Below are positions 56,521-64,000 of a DNA stretch of 64,000 nt, piece by piece. Where the stretch lies: contig NZ_LRUE01000022.1 in NCBI RefSeq assembly GCF_001550135.1, positions 124,001-188,000 on the forward strand, written 5' to 3'. Within the stretch, counting starts at the first letter, position 1, and the number at the start of each line of letters is the position of its first letter. The DNA comes from Pseudoalteromonas shioyasakiensis. GTDB taxonomy: Bacteria; Pseudomonadota; Gammaproteobacteria; Enterobacterales; Alteromonadaceae. The position numbers and the translations under genes are program-made. Under the pieces are notes generated by a model. That model did no database searches and was not told where the DNA came from. It saw only the letters and a program-made list of their open reading frames with translations.

Positions 56521-57296
56521 GCCTTACTCTTATTTTCTAATTGTTCTTCTTGCACTGGCTTCCAGCTCACTGCAAGACCGGTATCATACCGTAAATCAAC
56601 AACATCGATTTGTGCATCTGCACGTTGTTCCATGCGCGGATACACGTCAATAAAACGCTGTACACGCTTTGCTTTTTCTTTGCGGCCTAAGTTCAGGCGA
56701 ATGCCGTTATCAAGCCATAACTGCCACGAAAAGCGCTCAGAAAGCGCTAAACTGGTCAGCTCTAAGTTATTCACTTTGAGCATTTCTTGAAATTGACTAA
56801 AAGCAGTCCAAGCCTCGATTTCACTGCCTTCTGGGCCATATAGCTGTGGCAAGCTTGTAGGTAATTTATCACTACTTGCTTGGAACACTTCGCCAGCTTG
56901 GTTTAACAGTAAGTCACTGTTCCAATGCGCTACAGCTTGATGCTCAACAACATATACTTGCAAGGTATCTGGCCATTGCTTTCTGACCGATGCCGTTGCT
57001 ACCCACGGCAAGCCTTGTACTAAGCGTTGCACATGTTTTACGTCTAATTCAAAAAAACTCGATAAGTCGGCTTTTTTTATTGCACCAATAATTGCTTTCT
57101 CATCAGTATATTGGGGTTGCCCAAGTACTGATAAGTGCTTTATTTGTGCGTCTTTGTTCTCTACCAACCAATCTGAGACGCCTGTAGTGATTTTTACTAA
57201 TGCAAAAATCACTACTAGAAAAAAGCTCACACCAAAAATCAACGACCAATTTAGCTGCTGTTTTAATTGTTGCGCTTTTTCTAAAAAAGGATGCAT
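56517..57296 (-). CDS. ftsQ: cell division protein FtsQ
   Basis: A bitopic divisome protein linking FtsL/FtsB to other parts. 259 residues from ATG 57296; a start at 57326 would overlap the ddl gene by 29 bases. One TM helix (about 20-38, LIFGVSFFLVVIFALVKIT), then the POTRA domain (IKHLSVLGQPQYTDEKAIIG) and the beta domain (LRYDTGLAVSWK). E. coli FtsQ is 276 residues. The stop overlaps ftsA, the start is one base after the ddl stop. Confidence 0.93.
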   Translation of the reverse strand: MHPFLEKAQQLKQQLNWSLIFGVSFFLVVIFALVKITTGVSDWLVENKDAQIKHLSVLGQPQYTDEKAIIGAIKKADLSSFFELDVKHVQRLVQGLPWVATASVRKQWPDTLQVYVVEHQAVAHWNSDLLLNQAGEVFQASSDKLPTSLPQLYGPEGSEIEAWTAFSQFQEMLKVNNLELTSLALSERFSWQLWLDNGIRLNLGRKEKAKRVQRFIDVYPRMEQRADAQIDVVDLRYDTGLAVSWKPVQEEQLENKSKA

Positions 57297-57297
57297 A

Positions 57298-58218
57298 TTA
57301 AAGGGTTTGCTCCAAAATGCGAACAACTAATTGCTCAAAGCTTGCACCATTAGCTTTTGCTGCCATTGGTACTAAAGACTTTTCTGTCATGCCTGGTACC
57401 GTATTTACTTCTAATAAGTAAAAGTTACCTTGTTGATCACGCATTGCATCAACACGACCCCAACCACTTGCACCGACTAAATCAAACGCTTTTAATGCCA
57501 TATCTTGCAACAATTCAGTTTCTTGCACAGATATATCTGCAGGGCAATGATACTGAGTTGTATTCGATTGATACTTAGCTTGATAGTCATAAAAACCATT
57601 TGGCGTCGTCATCTCAATGACAGGCTGAACATCTTGCCCGAGTACAGCAACAGTAAATTCACGGCCAGTGATCCATTGCTCAACAAGCACTTGGCTATCA
57701 AACTTAAATGCAGCGTTAAGCGCAGCATCGAGTTGCTCCGCACTGTTTGCTTCTGCCATTCCAATGCTTGAACCTTCATGTGACGGTTTCACCATCACTT
57801 TACCAAATTCATTAATAATCGCTTGGCTATCAAACTCATGGCGGCTATCAACAACAGCATAAGGTGCAGTGCTCAGCCCCATTGCTTTAAATAAATGCTT
57901 ACAACGTACTTTATCCATCGCAAGCGCAGAACCTAAAACATCACTGCCTGTATATGGAATACCCATAAACTCAAGTGCACCTTGAATAGTGCCATCTTCA
58001 CCACCACGACCATGAAGGGCAATGAATACACGTTCAATGTTTAATTCTTTTAATTGCCATAACGGCTGATCTTTCGGATCAAAAGCAATGGCATCAACGC
58101 CAGCACTTTGCAAAGCATTCAATACAGCTTGGCCTGATTTAAGAGATACTTCTCTTTCGGCAGATGTGCCGCCGAAAAGTACCGCTACTTTGCCAAATTT
58201 GTCACTTAACTGGCTCAT
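57298..58218 (-). CDS. ddlB: D-alanine--D-alanine ligase
   Basis: Makes the D-Ala-D-Ala dipeptide for peptidoglycan. 306 residues, equal to E. coli DdlB. ATP-grasp motifs: [75 protein letters not shown], and the metal site [20 protein letters not shown]. It overlaps murC by 4 bases and is followed by ftsQ, the usual dcw order. Confidence 0.97.
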   Translation of the reverse strand: MSQLSDKFGKVAVLFGGTSAEREVSLKSGQAVLNALQSAGVDAIAFDPKDQPLWQLKELNIERVFIALHGRGGEDGTIQGALEFMGIPYTGSDVLGSALAMDKVRCKHLFKAMGLSTAPYAVVDSRHEFDSQAIINEFGKVMVKPSHEGSSIGMAEANSAEQLDAALNAAFKFDSQVLVEQWITGREFTVAVLGQDVQPVIEMTTPNGFYDYQAKYQSNTTQYHCPADISVQETELLQDMALKAFDLVGASGWGRVDAMRDQQGNFYLLEVNTVPGMTEKSLVPMAAKANGASFEQLVVRILEQTL

Positions 58219-59651
58219 ACGTTTACCTGCTTTAGTTGTTCAATAGACAACTCGGTTGCTGCTAACTTTTTCACTAACTGGCCTATGTTACCAGCGCCTT
58301 GTGTTAAAACTAAATCATTATCTTGCAGTGTACTGGCAAGGACACCAGCAAGCTCAGAGTTACTAGCAACATGTAATGGCTCTTTACCACGCTGGCGTAA
58401 ACTACGACATAAACTCTTGCTGTCGGCTCCCACGATTGGCTCTTCACCCGCTGAATACACATCTAGCAGTAATAACTGATCAACATCAGCCAGTACTTTG
58501 ACAAAGTCTTCGTATAAATCACGGGTTCGACTATAACGGTGCGGCTGATAAATCATCACTAAACGTTTATCTGGCCACCCTTCACGAACCGCCGCAATCG
58601 TCGCCGCAACTTCTGATGGGTGATGACCATAATCATCAACTAACATGACATTGCCGCGCTCATTTTCAAAGCTTCCGTAATGCTGAAAACGACGACCCAC
58701 CCCTTCAAATTTTGTTAGCGCTTCTAAAATTGCATGGTTAGCGATGTTTTGATCTTTAGCGACCGCAATCGCTGCAGTCGCGTTAAGCGCATTGTGCTTA
58801 CCCGGCATATTAAGCGTAACTGCTAGGCTTTCACCTTGCTTATTTACAACATTAAATGAACAAGTATTCGCTGTTTGGCTAAAATCAACCATGCGGTAAT
58901 CAGCTTCTGCCGACTCACCATAGGTAATAACAGGACGCCCAAAACGAGGGATCAGCTCTGCCGCAACCTCAGAATCAATACACACCACAGCTAAACCATA
59001 AAACGGTAAGTTATGAATGAAATCAACATAGGTGTCTTTCATTTTTTCTAAGCTACCGCCATACGTATCCATGTGATCTTCTTCAATATTCGTGATCACA
59101 GATACCATAGGCTGTAAATGTAAGAATGACGCATCGCTCTCATCAGCTTCTGCAATTAAAAAGTCACTTTTACCGACCTTGGCATTACTACCAGCACTGT
59201 TTAGCAAGCCACCAATAATAAAGGTTGGATCAAGGCCTGCTTGTGCATAAATACTCGCGATTAAACTCGTGGTTGTTGTTTTACCATGAGTGCCTGCCAC
59301 TGCAATACCGTGGCGAAAACGCATTAATTCAGCCAACATTTCTGCGCGGCGAACAATAGGAATACGCGCCGCTTTTGCTGCTTTAATCTCAGGGTTTTGC
59401 TCGTTAATCGCACTTGATACCACCACCACGCTGGCATCTTTTACATTGTTTTCATCATGACCAATAAATACTTCTGCACCCACTTTAATTAAGCGCTCAG
59501 TCATCGCACTGTGCGCAATGTCTGAACCTGTGATGCGGTAGCCTTCAAAAGCAAGTACTTCGGCAATACCACCCATGCCTGCGCCACCAATACCCACAAA
59601 GTGGATAGTGTCGATACGACGCATCGCAGGACGAGTGTTGTTTTCTTTCAT
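58215..59651 (-). CDS. murC: UDP-N-acetylmuramate--L-alanine ligase
   Basis: Adds L-Ala to UDP-MurNAc. From ATG 59651 it has 478 residues (E. coli 491). Seen: [20 protein letters not shown] (UDP-binding N-domain), [20 protein letters not shown] (ATP loop), [15 protein letters not shown], and [12 protein letters not shown] with [15 protein letters not shown]. An alternative GTG at 59666 starts three bases after the murG stop; neither start has a strong ribosome site, so the N-terminus is uncertain by five residues. Confidence 0.96.
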   Translation of the reverse strand: MKENNTRPAMRRIDTIHFVGIGGAGMGGIAEVLAFEGYRITGSDIAHSAMTERLIKVGAEVFIGHDENNVKDASVVVVSSAINEQNPEIKAAKAARIPIVRRAEMLAELMRFRHGIAVAGTHGKTTTTSLIASIYAQAGLDPTFIIGGLLNSAGSNAKVGKSDFLIAEADESDASFLHLQPMVSVITNIEEDHMDTYGGSLEKMKDTYVDFIHNLPFYGLAVVCIDSEVAAELIPRFGRPVITYGESAEADYRMVDFSQTANTCSFNVVNKQGESLAVTLNMPGKHNALNATAAIAVAKDQNIANHAILEALTKFEGVGRRFQHYGSFENERGNVMLVDDYGHHPSEVAATIAAVREGWPDKRLVMIYQPHRYSRTRDLYEDFVKVLADVDQLLLLDVYSAGEEPIVGADSKSLCRSLRQRGKEPLHVASNSELAGVLASTLQDNDLVLTQGAGNIGQLVKKLAATELSIEQLKQVNV

Positions 59652-59668
59652 CGTGCTTTCTTTCACTA

Positions 59669-60742
59669 CTAATCTCTTCTATCTGCTAGTTGCTCACAAC
59701 GTTTTGCAACATTGGCTGTGGCATCTAAAATAGCAAGCTGTTTTGCTTTACTTGCCATTGTTGAAATTTTTTCTGGTGCATTTACGTAAGGCGTTAATAA
59801 CTCAACAACCGCCGCTTGGTTAAACTCACTTTGCTGCATAATCAACGCAGCTTGCTCAGTCACTAAATACTTTGCATTGGCAGTTTGATGGTCATCTACA
59901 GCATGTGGAAAAGGCACAAATAAGGCCATTCTTCCCGCTGCCGCAATCTCACTCACCGTTAACGCACCAGCACGGCAAATAACCAAATCGGCCCATTGAT
60001 ATGCACTATCCATATCATCAATAAATTCAGCGACTTTACTATTTTCAGTTAATCCTAACTGTTGATAGCTGGCAGTCACATTCGGTTCATTATTTTTACC
60101 CGTTTGGTGCCATATATTAAGCGTTGTTAGCGCTGAAAGTTCACTGAATACAGCAGGTAAAGTCTCATTTAGTACCTGTGCACCAAGTGAACCGCCTACC
60201 ACCAGCACATTAATTGGTGTCGTTGTTTGCTTAGCAGTGACATTAGCGACACTTGCTCTGACTGGGTTACCCACTACTTCACATTGTTCTTTTGCAAAAG
60301 CCGATGGAAAAGCTGCCAGCACTTTGTTGGCAAACTTCGCTAGCCAGCGGTTACTCATGCCAGCAACAGCATTTTGCTCATGAATAACCAAAGGAATTCC
60401 TAAGCTCTTTGCTGCAATGCCAGTAGGTCCGGTCACATAGCCACCCATAGCAAGAACAACATCAGGCTTTTGAGCTTTTAAAATTTTACGTGCTTGAAAA
60501 ATCGCATTCATCACCATAAAAGGTGCTTTAATCAGGCGTTTAATTCCATTTCCGCGCACACCTTTTACATTGATAAAATCAATCTCAATGTTGTGCTTAG
60601 GTACTACCGTTGCTTCCATTCTATCAGGCGTGCCAATCCAGCTAACTTGCCAGCCTTGCTGTTTTAAAAAGTCAGCCACGGCAATACCTGGAAAAATATG
60701 GCCACCGGTACCACCTGCAACAACAAGTAATTTTTTACTCAT
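59669..60742 (-). CDS. murG: UDP-GlcNAc:lipid I N-acetylglucosaminyltransferase
   Basis: Converts lipid I to lipid II on the cytoplasmic face of the inner membrane. 357 residues against 355 in E. coli. Motifs: [20 protein letters not shown] (loop 1), [39 protein letters not shown] and [20 protein letters not shown] (UDP-GlcNAc site), ending with [16 protein letters not shown]. It overlaps ftsW by 4 bases. Confidence 0.98.
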   Translation of the reverse strand: MSKKLLVVAGGTGGHIFPGIAVADFLKQQGWQVSWIGTPDRMEATVVPKHNIEIDFINVKGVRGNGIKRLIKAPFMVMNAIFQARKILKAQKPDVVLAMGGYVTGPTGIAAKSLGIPLVIHEQNAVAGMSNRWLAKFANKVLAAFPSAFAKEQCEVVGNPVRASVANVTAKQTTTPINVLVVGGSLGAQVLNETLPAVFSELSALTTLNIWHQTGKNNEPNVTASYQQLGLTENSKVAEFIDDMDSAYQWADLVICRAGALTVSEIAAAGRMALFVPFPHAVDDHQTANAKYLVTEQAALIMQQSEFNQAAVVELLTPYVNAPEKISTMASKAKQLAILDATANVAKRCEQLADRRD

Positions 60743-61914
60743 CGTTTACCTCCACGTGAGGTTGCCTGCTTAGTCGCCATCTTTGTTTCAAAATCTATTC
60801 GCAAAAGTACACCTGTTGCTATGGTCATAATTAATAAGCTAGAGCCACCGTACGAAATAAACGGTAGTGTTAAGCCTTTGGTTGGCAAAATGCCCGCACT
60901 TGCACCAACATTTACCATGGTTTGAAACGCAAACCAGATACCAATAGCAAAGGCAAAATAGCCTTCGTACTCTTTGCCACATTGCAGCGCTTTTTGGCCA
61001 ATTAAAAGGGCTCTGAATACAAATACAGCAAGTACAATCAAAATACTAAATACGCCAAAAAAGCCGAGCTCTTCACCAATCACTGCAAAGATAAAGTCAT
61101 TATGTGCCTCTGGCAGGTATTGCAGTTTTTGTACACTATTACCTAAACCTTGACCAAACCAACCACCTTGGCTGTAGGCCATTAGCGATTGTACTAACTG
61201 ATAACCTTTACCAAACGGATCTTCCCACGGTTCTAAAAAGCCTGTAACACGAGCCATACGATATGGTTCAGCGATAATTAGCACCACCACTGCAGCAATA
61301 CCCGTTAAGATAAGGCCAAAAAACTGCCATAACTTAGCACCCGCTAAAAACAACAAACCAACTGTCGTCACAAACAATACAACTACAGTTCCTAAGTCTG
61401 GCTGCATCAAAATCAAAAACGCATACACACCAAATACGGCTAATGGCTTAAAGAAACCTTTTAAGTTCTCTTGTACTTCTTCACGTTTACGCACTAAGTA
61501 ACCAGCAATGTAGCTAAAGAAATACAGTTTGGCGGCTTCAGCAACCTGAAAGCCCACAGGGCCAATAGGTATCCAACGCTTTGCACCGTTCACTTCACGG
61601 CCAACAATCAGCACCAAAACCAGCAAACCTAAACCCAGCAACAATAAATAGGCGTTACTGCGCTTCCACCAATCCATAGGCACGTTAGTGGCAATCCAAA
61701 ACAAGAAAAAGCCCATAATTAAGAACATGCCATGGCGAATGATAATGTGATACGGATTATCAAATAATCGCTCTGCTGTTGGCATAGAGGCACTGGTTAC
61801 CATCACAAAGCCAACGCCAATCAACATCAACATGCAATACAATAACGGCACATCATAAAGCTGTGGCGATTGCTTAGGTGTTAATGCTTCACGGATGTCA
61901 GCAAATGCAATCAT
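60739..61914 (-). CDS. ftsW: peptidoglycan polymerase FtsW (SEDS family)
   Basis: Septal glycan polymerase partnering with FtsI. 391 residues from ATG 61914, which overlaps the murD stop as ATGA and has GGAGG a few bases before; a start at 61935 would add seven residues inside murD. Ten TM helices are expected. The SEDS signature is seen: the loop AEAAKLYFFSYIAGYLVRKR, GWFGQGLGNSVQKLQYLPEA followed by HNDFIFAVIGEELGFFG, and TKGLTLPFISYGGSSLL. E. coli FtsW is 414. Confidence 0.96.
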   Translation of the reverse strand: MIAFADIREALTPKQSPQLYDVPLLYCMLMLIGVGFVMVTSASMPTAERLFDNPYHIIIRHGMFLIMGFFLFWIATNVPMDWWKRSNAYLLLLGLGLLVLVLIVGREVNGAKRWIPIGPVGFQVAEAAKLYFFSYIAGYLVRKREEVQENLKGFFKPLAVFGVYAFLILMQPDLGTVVVLFVTTVGLLFLAGAKLWQFFGLILTGIAAVVVLIIAEPYRMARVTGFLEPWEDPFGKGYQLVQSLMAYSQGGWFGQGLGNSVQKLQYLPEAHNDFIFAVIGEELGFFGVFSILIVLAVFVFRALLIGQKALQCGKEYEGYFAFAIGIWFAFQTMVNVGASAGILPTKGLTLPFISYGGSSLLIMTIATGVLLRIDFETKMATKQATSRGGKR

Positions 61915-63236
61915 ACCGCCTCCGCCAATACGCACTGAGCAAAGTCATCACCACGTTGCATGTAATTGTTATACATATCAATGCTGGCACATGCAGGTGC
62001 TAATAAAACGATATCGCCACTGCTGCTTAACTGTTTTGCTAGTTGCACAGCTTCATGCATGTTGGTGGTTAGGTGACCTTTTTCAGTCAGAGCCACTAAC
62101 GCTTTAGCATCTTTACCAAAACAAACAAGCGCTTTTACTTTGTTGTTTAAGTATGGCTTTAGGGCATCTAAATCAGCCCCTTTTGCATCACCACCGGCAA
62201 TCACAACTAATTGCTTTGCTTGACCTGCTAAGCTTTCAATCGCAGCGATAGTTGCACCTACATTGGTCGCTTTTGAATCGTTAAAGTATTTTACTTCATT
62301 AATTTCAGCAACAAACTGACAACGGTGTGCAAGCCCAGTAAAAGCACTAAACGCTTGCTGGTAATGCTCTTTAGCAATATCAAACGGGCTCAGTAATGCC
62401 ATCACCGCGAGCGCGTTTTGTTGATTGTGCAAGCCAACAACATTTAAACAGCTTGCTGGTAACACCGGCTTACCGTGTGCTGCAAAGTATTGCTCACCTT
62501 GATATTCAACCAAGGCAAAATCTGCATTAGCGAGCGCAAAGCTCACTTGGGGCTGCTTTGCAGTATGCGTTGCCACATCAATGGCATTAACTACCGCAAG
62601 CTCAGAGCCGTTATAAATACTTTGCTTAGAGTCAATGTATGCTTGGTAGCTTGGATAACGATCGAGGTGATCTTCGCTCACATTCAATACACAGGCACTT
62701 TTTGCTTTTAAGCTGTGTGTGGTATCAAGCTGAAAGCTCGACAGTTCAAGTACATACACATCATAGTCTTGCGATAGTAAATCAAGTACCGCAGTACCAA
62801 TGTTGCCACCAAGGCCAACTTTATAACCGGCCGCTTTAAGTACTTCAAACGCCAATGTAACTACAGTCGACTTACCATTTGAACCAGTCACCGCAACAAT
62901 TGGTTTATCGGTTAATCGGGCAAAAAGCTCAACGTCACCAATCACTTCAACACCAGCATCAATCGCTTTTGCTACAGCAGGTGTCGCGAGGCTTAGACCT
63001 GGGCTGATGATAATAATGTCATTGCTGGCTAAGTCTGCCTGCTCTAAATCACCAAAGTGAGTCGTTAACTCACTGGCATGCTCATTTAGCCAATCAGCAC
63101 CCGGCGGCGCTGTGCGGCTATCAACAACAATTGGCTTAATATTCTGAGATAATAAAAAACGCACAATGCCCAGACCGGTTACACCGAGTCCGAGCACTGA
63201 AATTTGTTTATTTTTAATCTCGTTAATAACTGTCAT
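61911..63236 (-). CDS. murD: UDP-N-acetylmuramoylalanine--D-glutamate ligase
   Basis: Adds D-Glu to UDP-MurNAc-L-Ala. 441 residues against 438 in E. coli. Seen: LGLGVTGLGIVRFLLSQNIK (UDP site), VAVTGSNGKSTVVTLAFEVL (ATP loop), LELSSFQLDTTHSLKAKSAC, LNVSEDHLDRYPSYQAYIDS, LAHRCQFVAEINEVKYFNDS with SKATNVGATIAAI. Its ATG directly follows the mraY stop (TAAATG), and its stop overlaps ftsW. Confidence 0.97.
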   Translation of the reverse strand: MTVINEIKNKQISVLGLGVTGLGIVRFLLSQNIKPIVVDSRTAPPGADWLNEHASELTTHFGDLEQADLASNDIIIISPGLSLATPAVAKAIDAGVEVIGDVELFARLTDKPIVAVTGSNGKSTVVTLAFEVLKAAGYKVGLGGNIGTAVLDLLSQDYDVYVLELSSFQLDTTHSLKAKSACVLNVSEDHLDRYPSYQAYIDSKQSIYNGSELAVVNAIDVATHTAKQPQVSFALANADFALVEYQGEQYFAAHGKPVLPASCLNVVGLHNQQNALAVMALLSPFDIAKEHYQQAFSAFTGLAHRCQFVAEINEVKYFNDSKATNVGATIAAIESLAGQAKQLVVIAGGDAKGADLDALKPYLNNKVKALVCFGKDAKALVALTEKGHLTTNMHEAVQLAKQLSSSGDIVLLAPACASIDMYNNYMQRGDDFAQCVLAEAV

Positions 63237-64000
63237 TTACCTGATCTTTAATGTCGCAAGGCCAGCAAGTACTAGCACGATTGAAATAATCCAAAAGCGC
63301 ACAATTACGCGCGGCTCAGGCCAACCCTTTAATTCATAATGGTGGTGAATAGGCGCCATTCTAAAAATACGTTGACCACGTAATTTGTAAGAGCCCACTT
63401 GTAAAATCACCGACAATGCTTCCATTACAAACACACCACCCATGATGATAAGTACCAGTTCCTGACGAACCAGCACCGCAATAATACCCAAAGCACCGCC
63501 GAGTGCTAATGAGCCTACATCACCCATAAATACCTGTGCTGGGTAGGTGTTAAACCATAAGAAACCAAGTCCAGCTCCCACAATTGCTGTACACACAACC
63601 ACAAGCTCACTGGCGAGTGGCAAATGCGGAATATGTAGGTAGCTTGAGAAATTAACGTTACCTGTTAAATAAGCAATAATGGCAAGCGCTGCCGCCACTA
63701 AAATGGTTGGCACAATCGCTAAACCATCAAGGCCATCTGTTAGGTTTACCGCGTTCGACGTACCTACAATTACAAAGTAAGTCATCACGATATAAAACAA
63801 TCCTAGCTGTGGTAACACGTCTTTGAAAAACGGCACAACTAATGAGGTTTCGCTGCCTTGCTGCGAGGTAAAATAAAGCGCACTGGCAACCACTAACGCA
63901 ATCACTGATTGCCAAAAGTATTTCCACTTAGCGATTAAGCCTTTAGGGTCTTTGCGGATCACTTTACGGTAGTCATCAATAAAACCAACTACACCTAACG
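63237..64000 (-). CDS. mraY: phospho-MurNAc-pentapeptide transferase, 3' part (cut by the right edge)
   Basis: Transfers phospho-MurNAc-pentapeptide to undecaprenyl phosphate, giving lipid I. The frame is open to base 64000; about 254 residues are visible of a protein near 360 in E. coli, so the N-terminal third is outside. Visible: [11 protein letters not shown] at the edge, [40 protein letters not shown] (metal Asp pair), [20 protein letters not shown] and the histidine motif [18 protein letters not shown] start at 63962 would be internal. It is the first visible gene of the dcw block. Confidence 0.98.
   Translation of the reverse strand, partial: LGVVGFIDDYRKVIRKDPKGLIAKWKYFWQSVIALVVASALYFTSQQGSETSLVVPFFKDVLPQLGLFYIVMTYFVIVGTSNAVNLTDGLDGLAIVPTILVAAALAIIAYLTGNVNFSSYLHIPHLPLASELVVVCTAIVGAGLGFLWFNTYPAQVFMGDVGSLALGGALGIIAVLVRQELVLIIMGGVFVMEALSVILQVGSYKLRGQRIFRMAPIHHHYELKGWPEPRVIVRFWIISIVLVLAGLATLKIR

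Noticed and set aside
63237..63962. mraY starting at ATG 63962
   Set aside because: The frame continues to the window edge with conserved MraY residues ([11 protein letters not shown]), so that ATG codes for an internal position.

Overview
The window looks like a stretch of chromosome from a marine gammaproteobacterium of the order Alteromonadales, most like Pseudoalteromonas. This rests on moderately AT-rich DNA, many TonB/RND envelope genes, the long form of PurC, a class II (manganese) pyrophosphatase, a 93-residue PpiC, a DUF2750 protein and a complete dcw order. The assignment is by gene content and family resemblance; no search was run. I see no rRNA, tRNA, insertion sequence, prophage or CRISPR array, and no intergenic stretch longer than about 230 bases.

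Left part (1-9.4 kb): the 5' part of a DUF2884 gene running off the left edge, an exported metzincin-type zinc protease, class I fructose-1,6-bisphosphatase, two small genes, and a TonB-dependent receptor followed by a TPR-sulfotransferase. Then (9.4-18.2 kb, mostly minus strand) come mercaptopyruvate sulfurtransferase coupled to a capsule-type sugar gene, a tightly overlapping four-gene operon (cupredoxin-like protein, GGDEF/EAL protein, DUF3034 barrel, truncated haemoglobin lipoprotein), purC, and a plus-strand GT-B/CDP-glycerol transferase-like gene.

Middle part (18.2-45.6 kb): an ABC ATPase/permease/DUF3299 set whose permease carries an in-frame hexanucleotide repeat encoding His-Asp pairs; a three-gene RND efflux operon; mutM; Mn-pyrophosphatase; rnr-rlmB; a DUF350/membrane protein/membrane-anchored spermidine-synthase-like cluster; a DMT transporter coupled to a glycerophosphodiesterase; a chemoreceptor; queG; a histidine kinase/response regulator pair; and small stress genes (acetyltransferase, glutathione peroxidase, parvulin, GST, DUF2750).

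Right part (45.6-64 kb): a degenerate tyrosine-recombinase-like gene, a large exported M1 aminopeptidase, two poorly known genes, prkB-yjjX-yjjG, and on the minus strand the dcw cell-wall and division cluster, read mraY (cut by the right edge)-murD-ftsW-murG-murC-ddl-ftsQ-ftsA-ftsZ-lpxC.

Most of the window is housekeeping. The best candidates for something not well described are: (1) the cupredoxin/c-di-GMP/DUF3034/globin operon, which looks like a periplasmic copper or redox/NO sensor wired to c-di-GMP; (2) the DUF350-membrane protein-spermidine-synthase-like cluster; (3) the recombinase-fold gene that has lost most catalytic residues; (4) the ABC/DUF3299 set with its slippage-prone His-Asp tract; and (5) a kinase with a receiver lacking its phospho-acceptor. 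Functions proposed for these are inferences.
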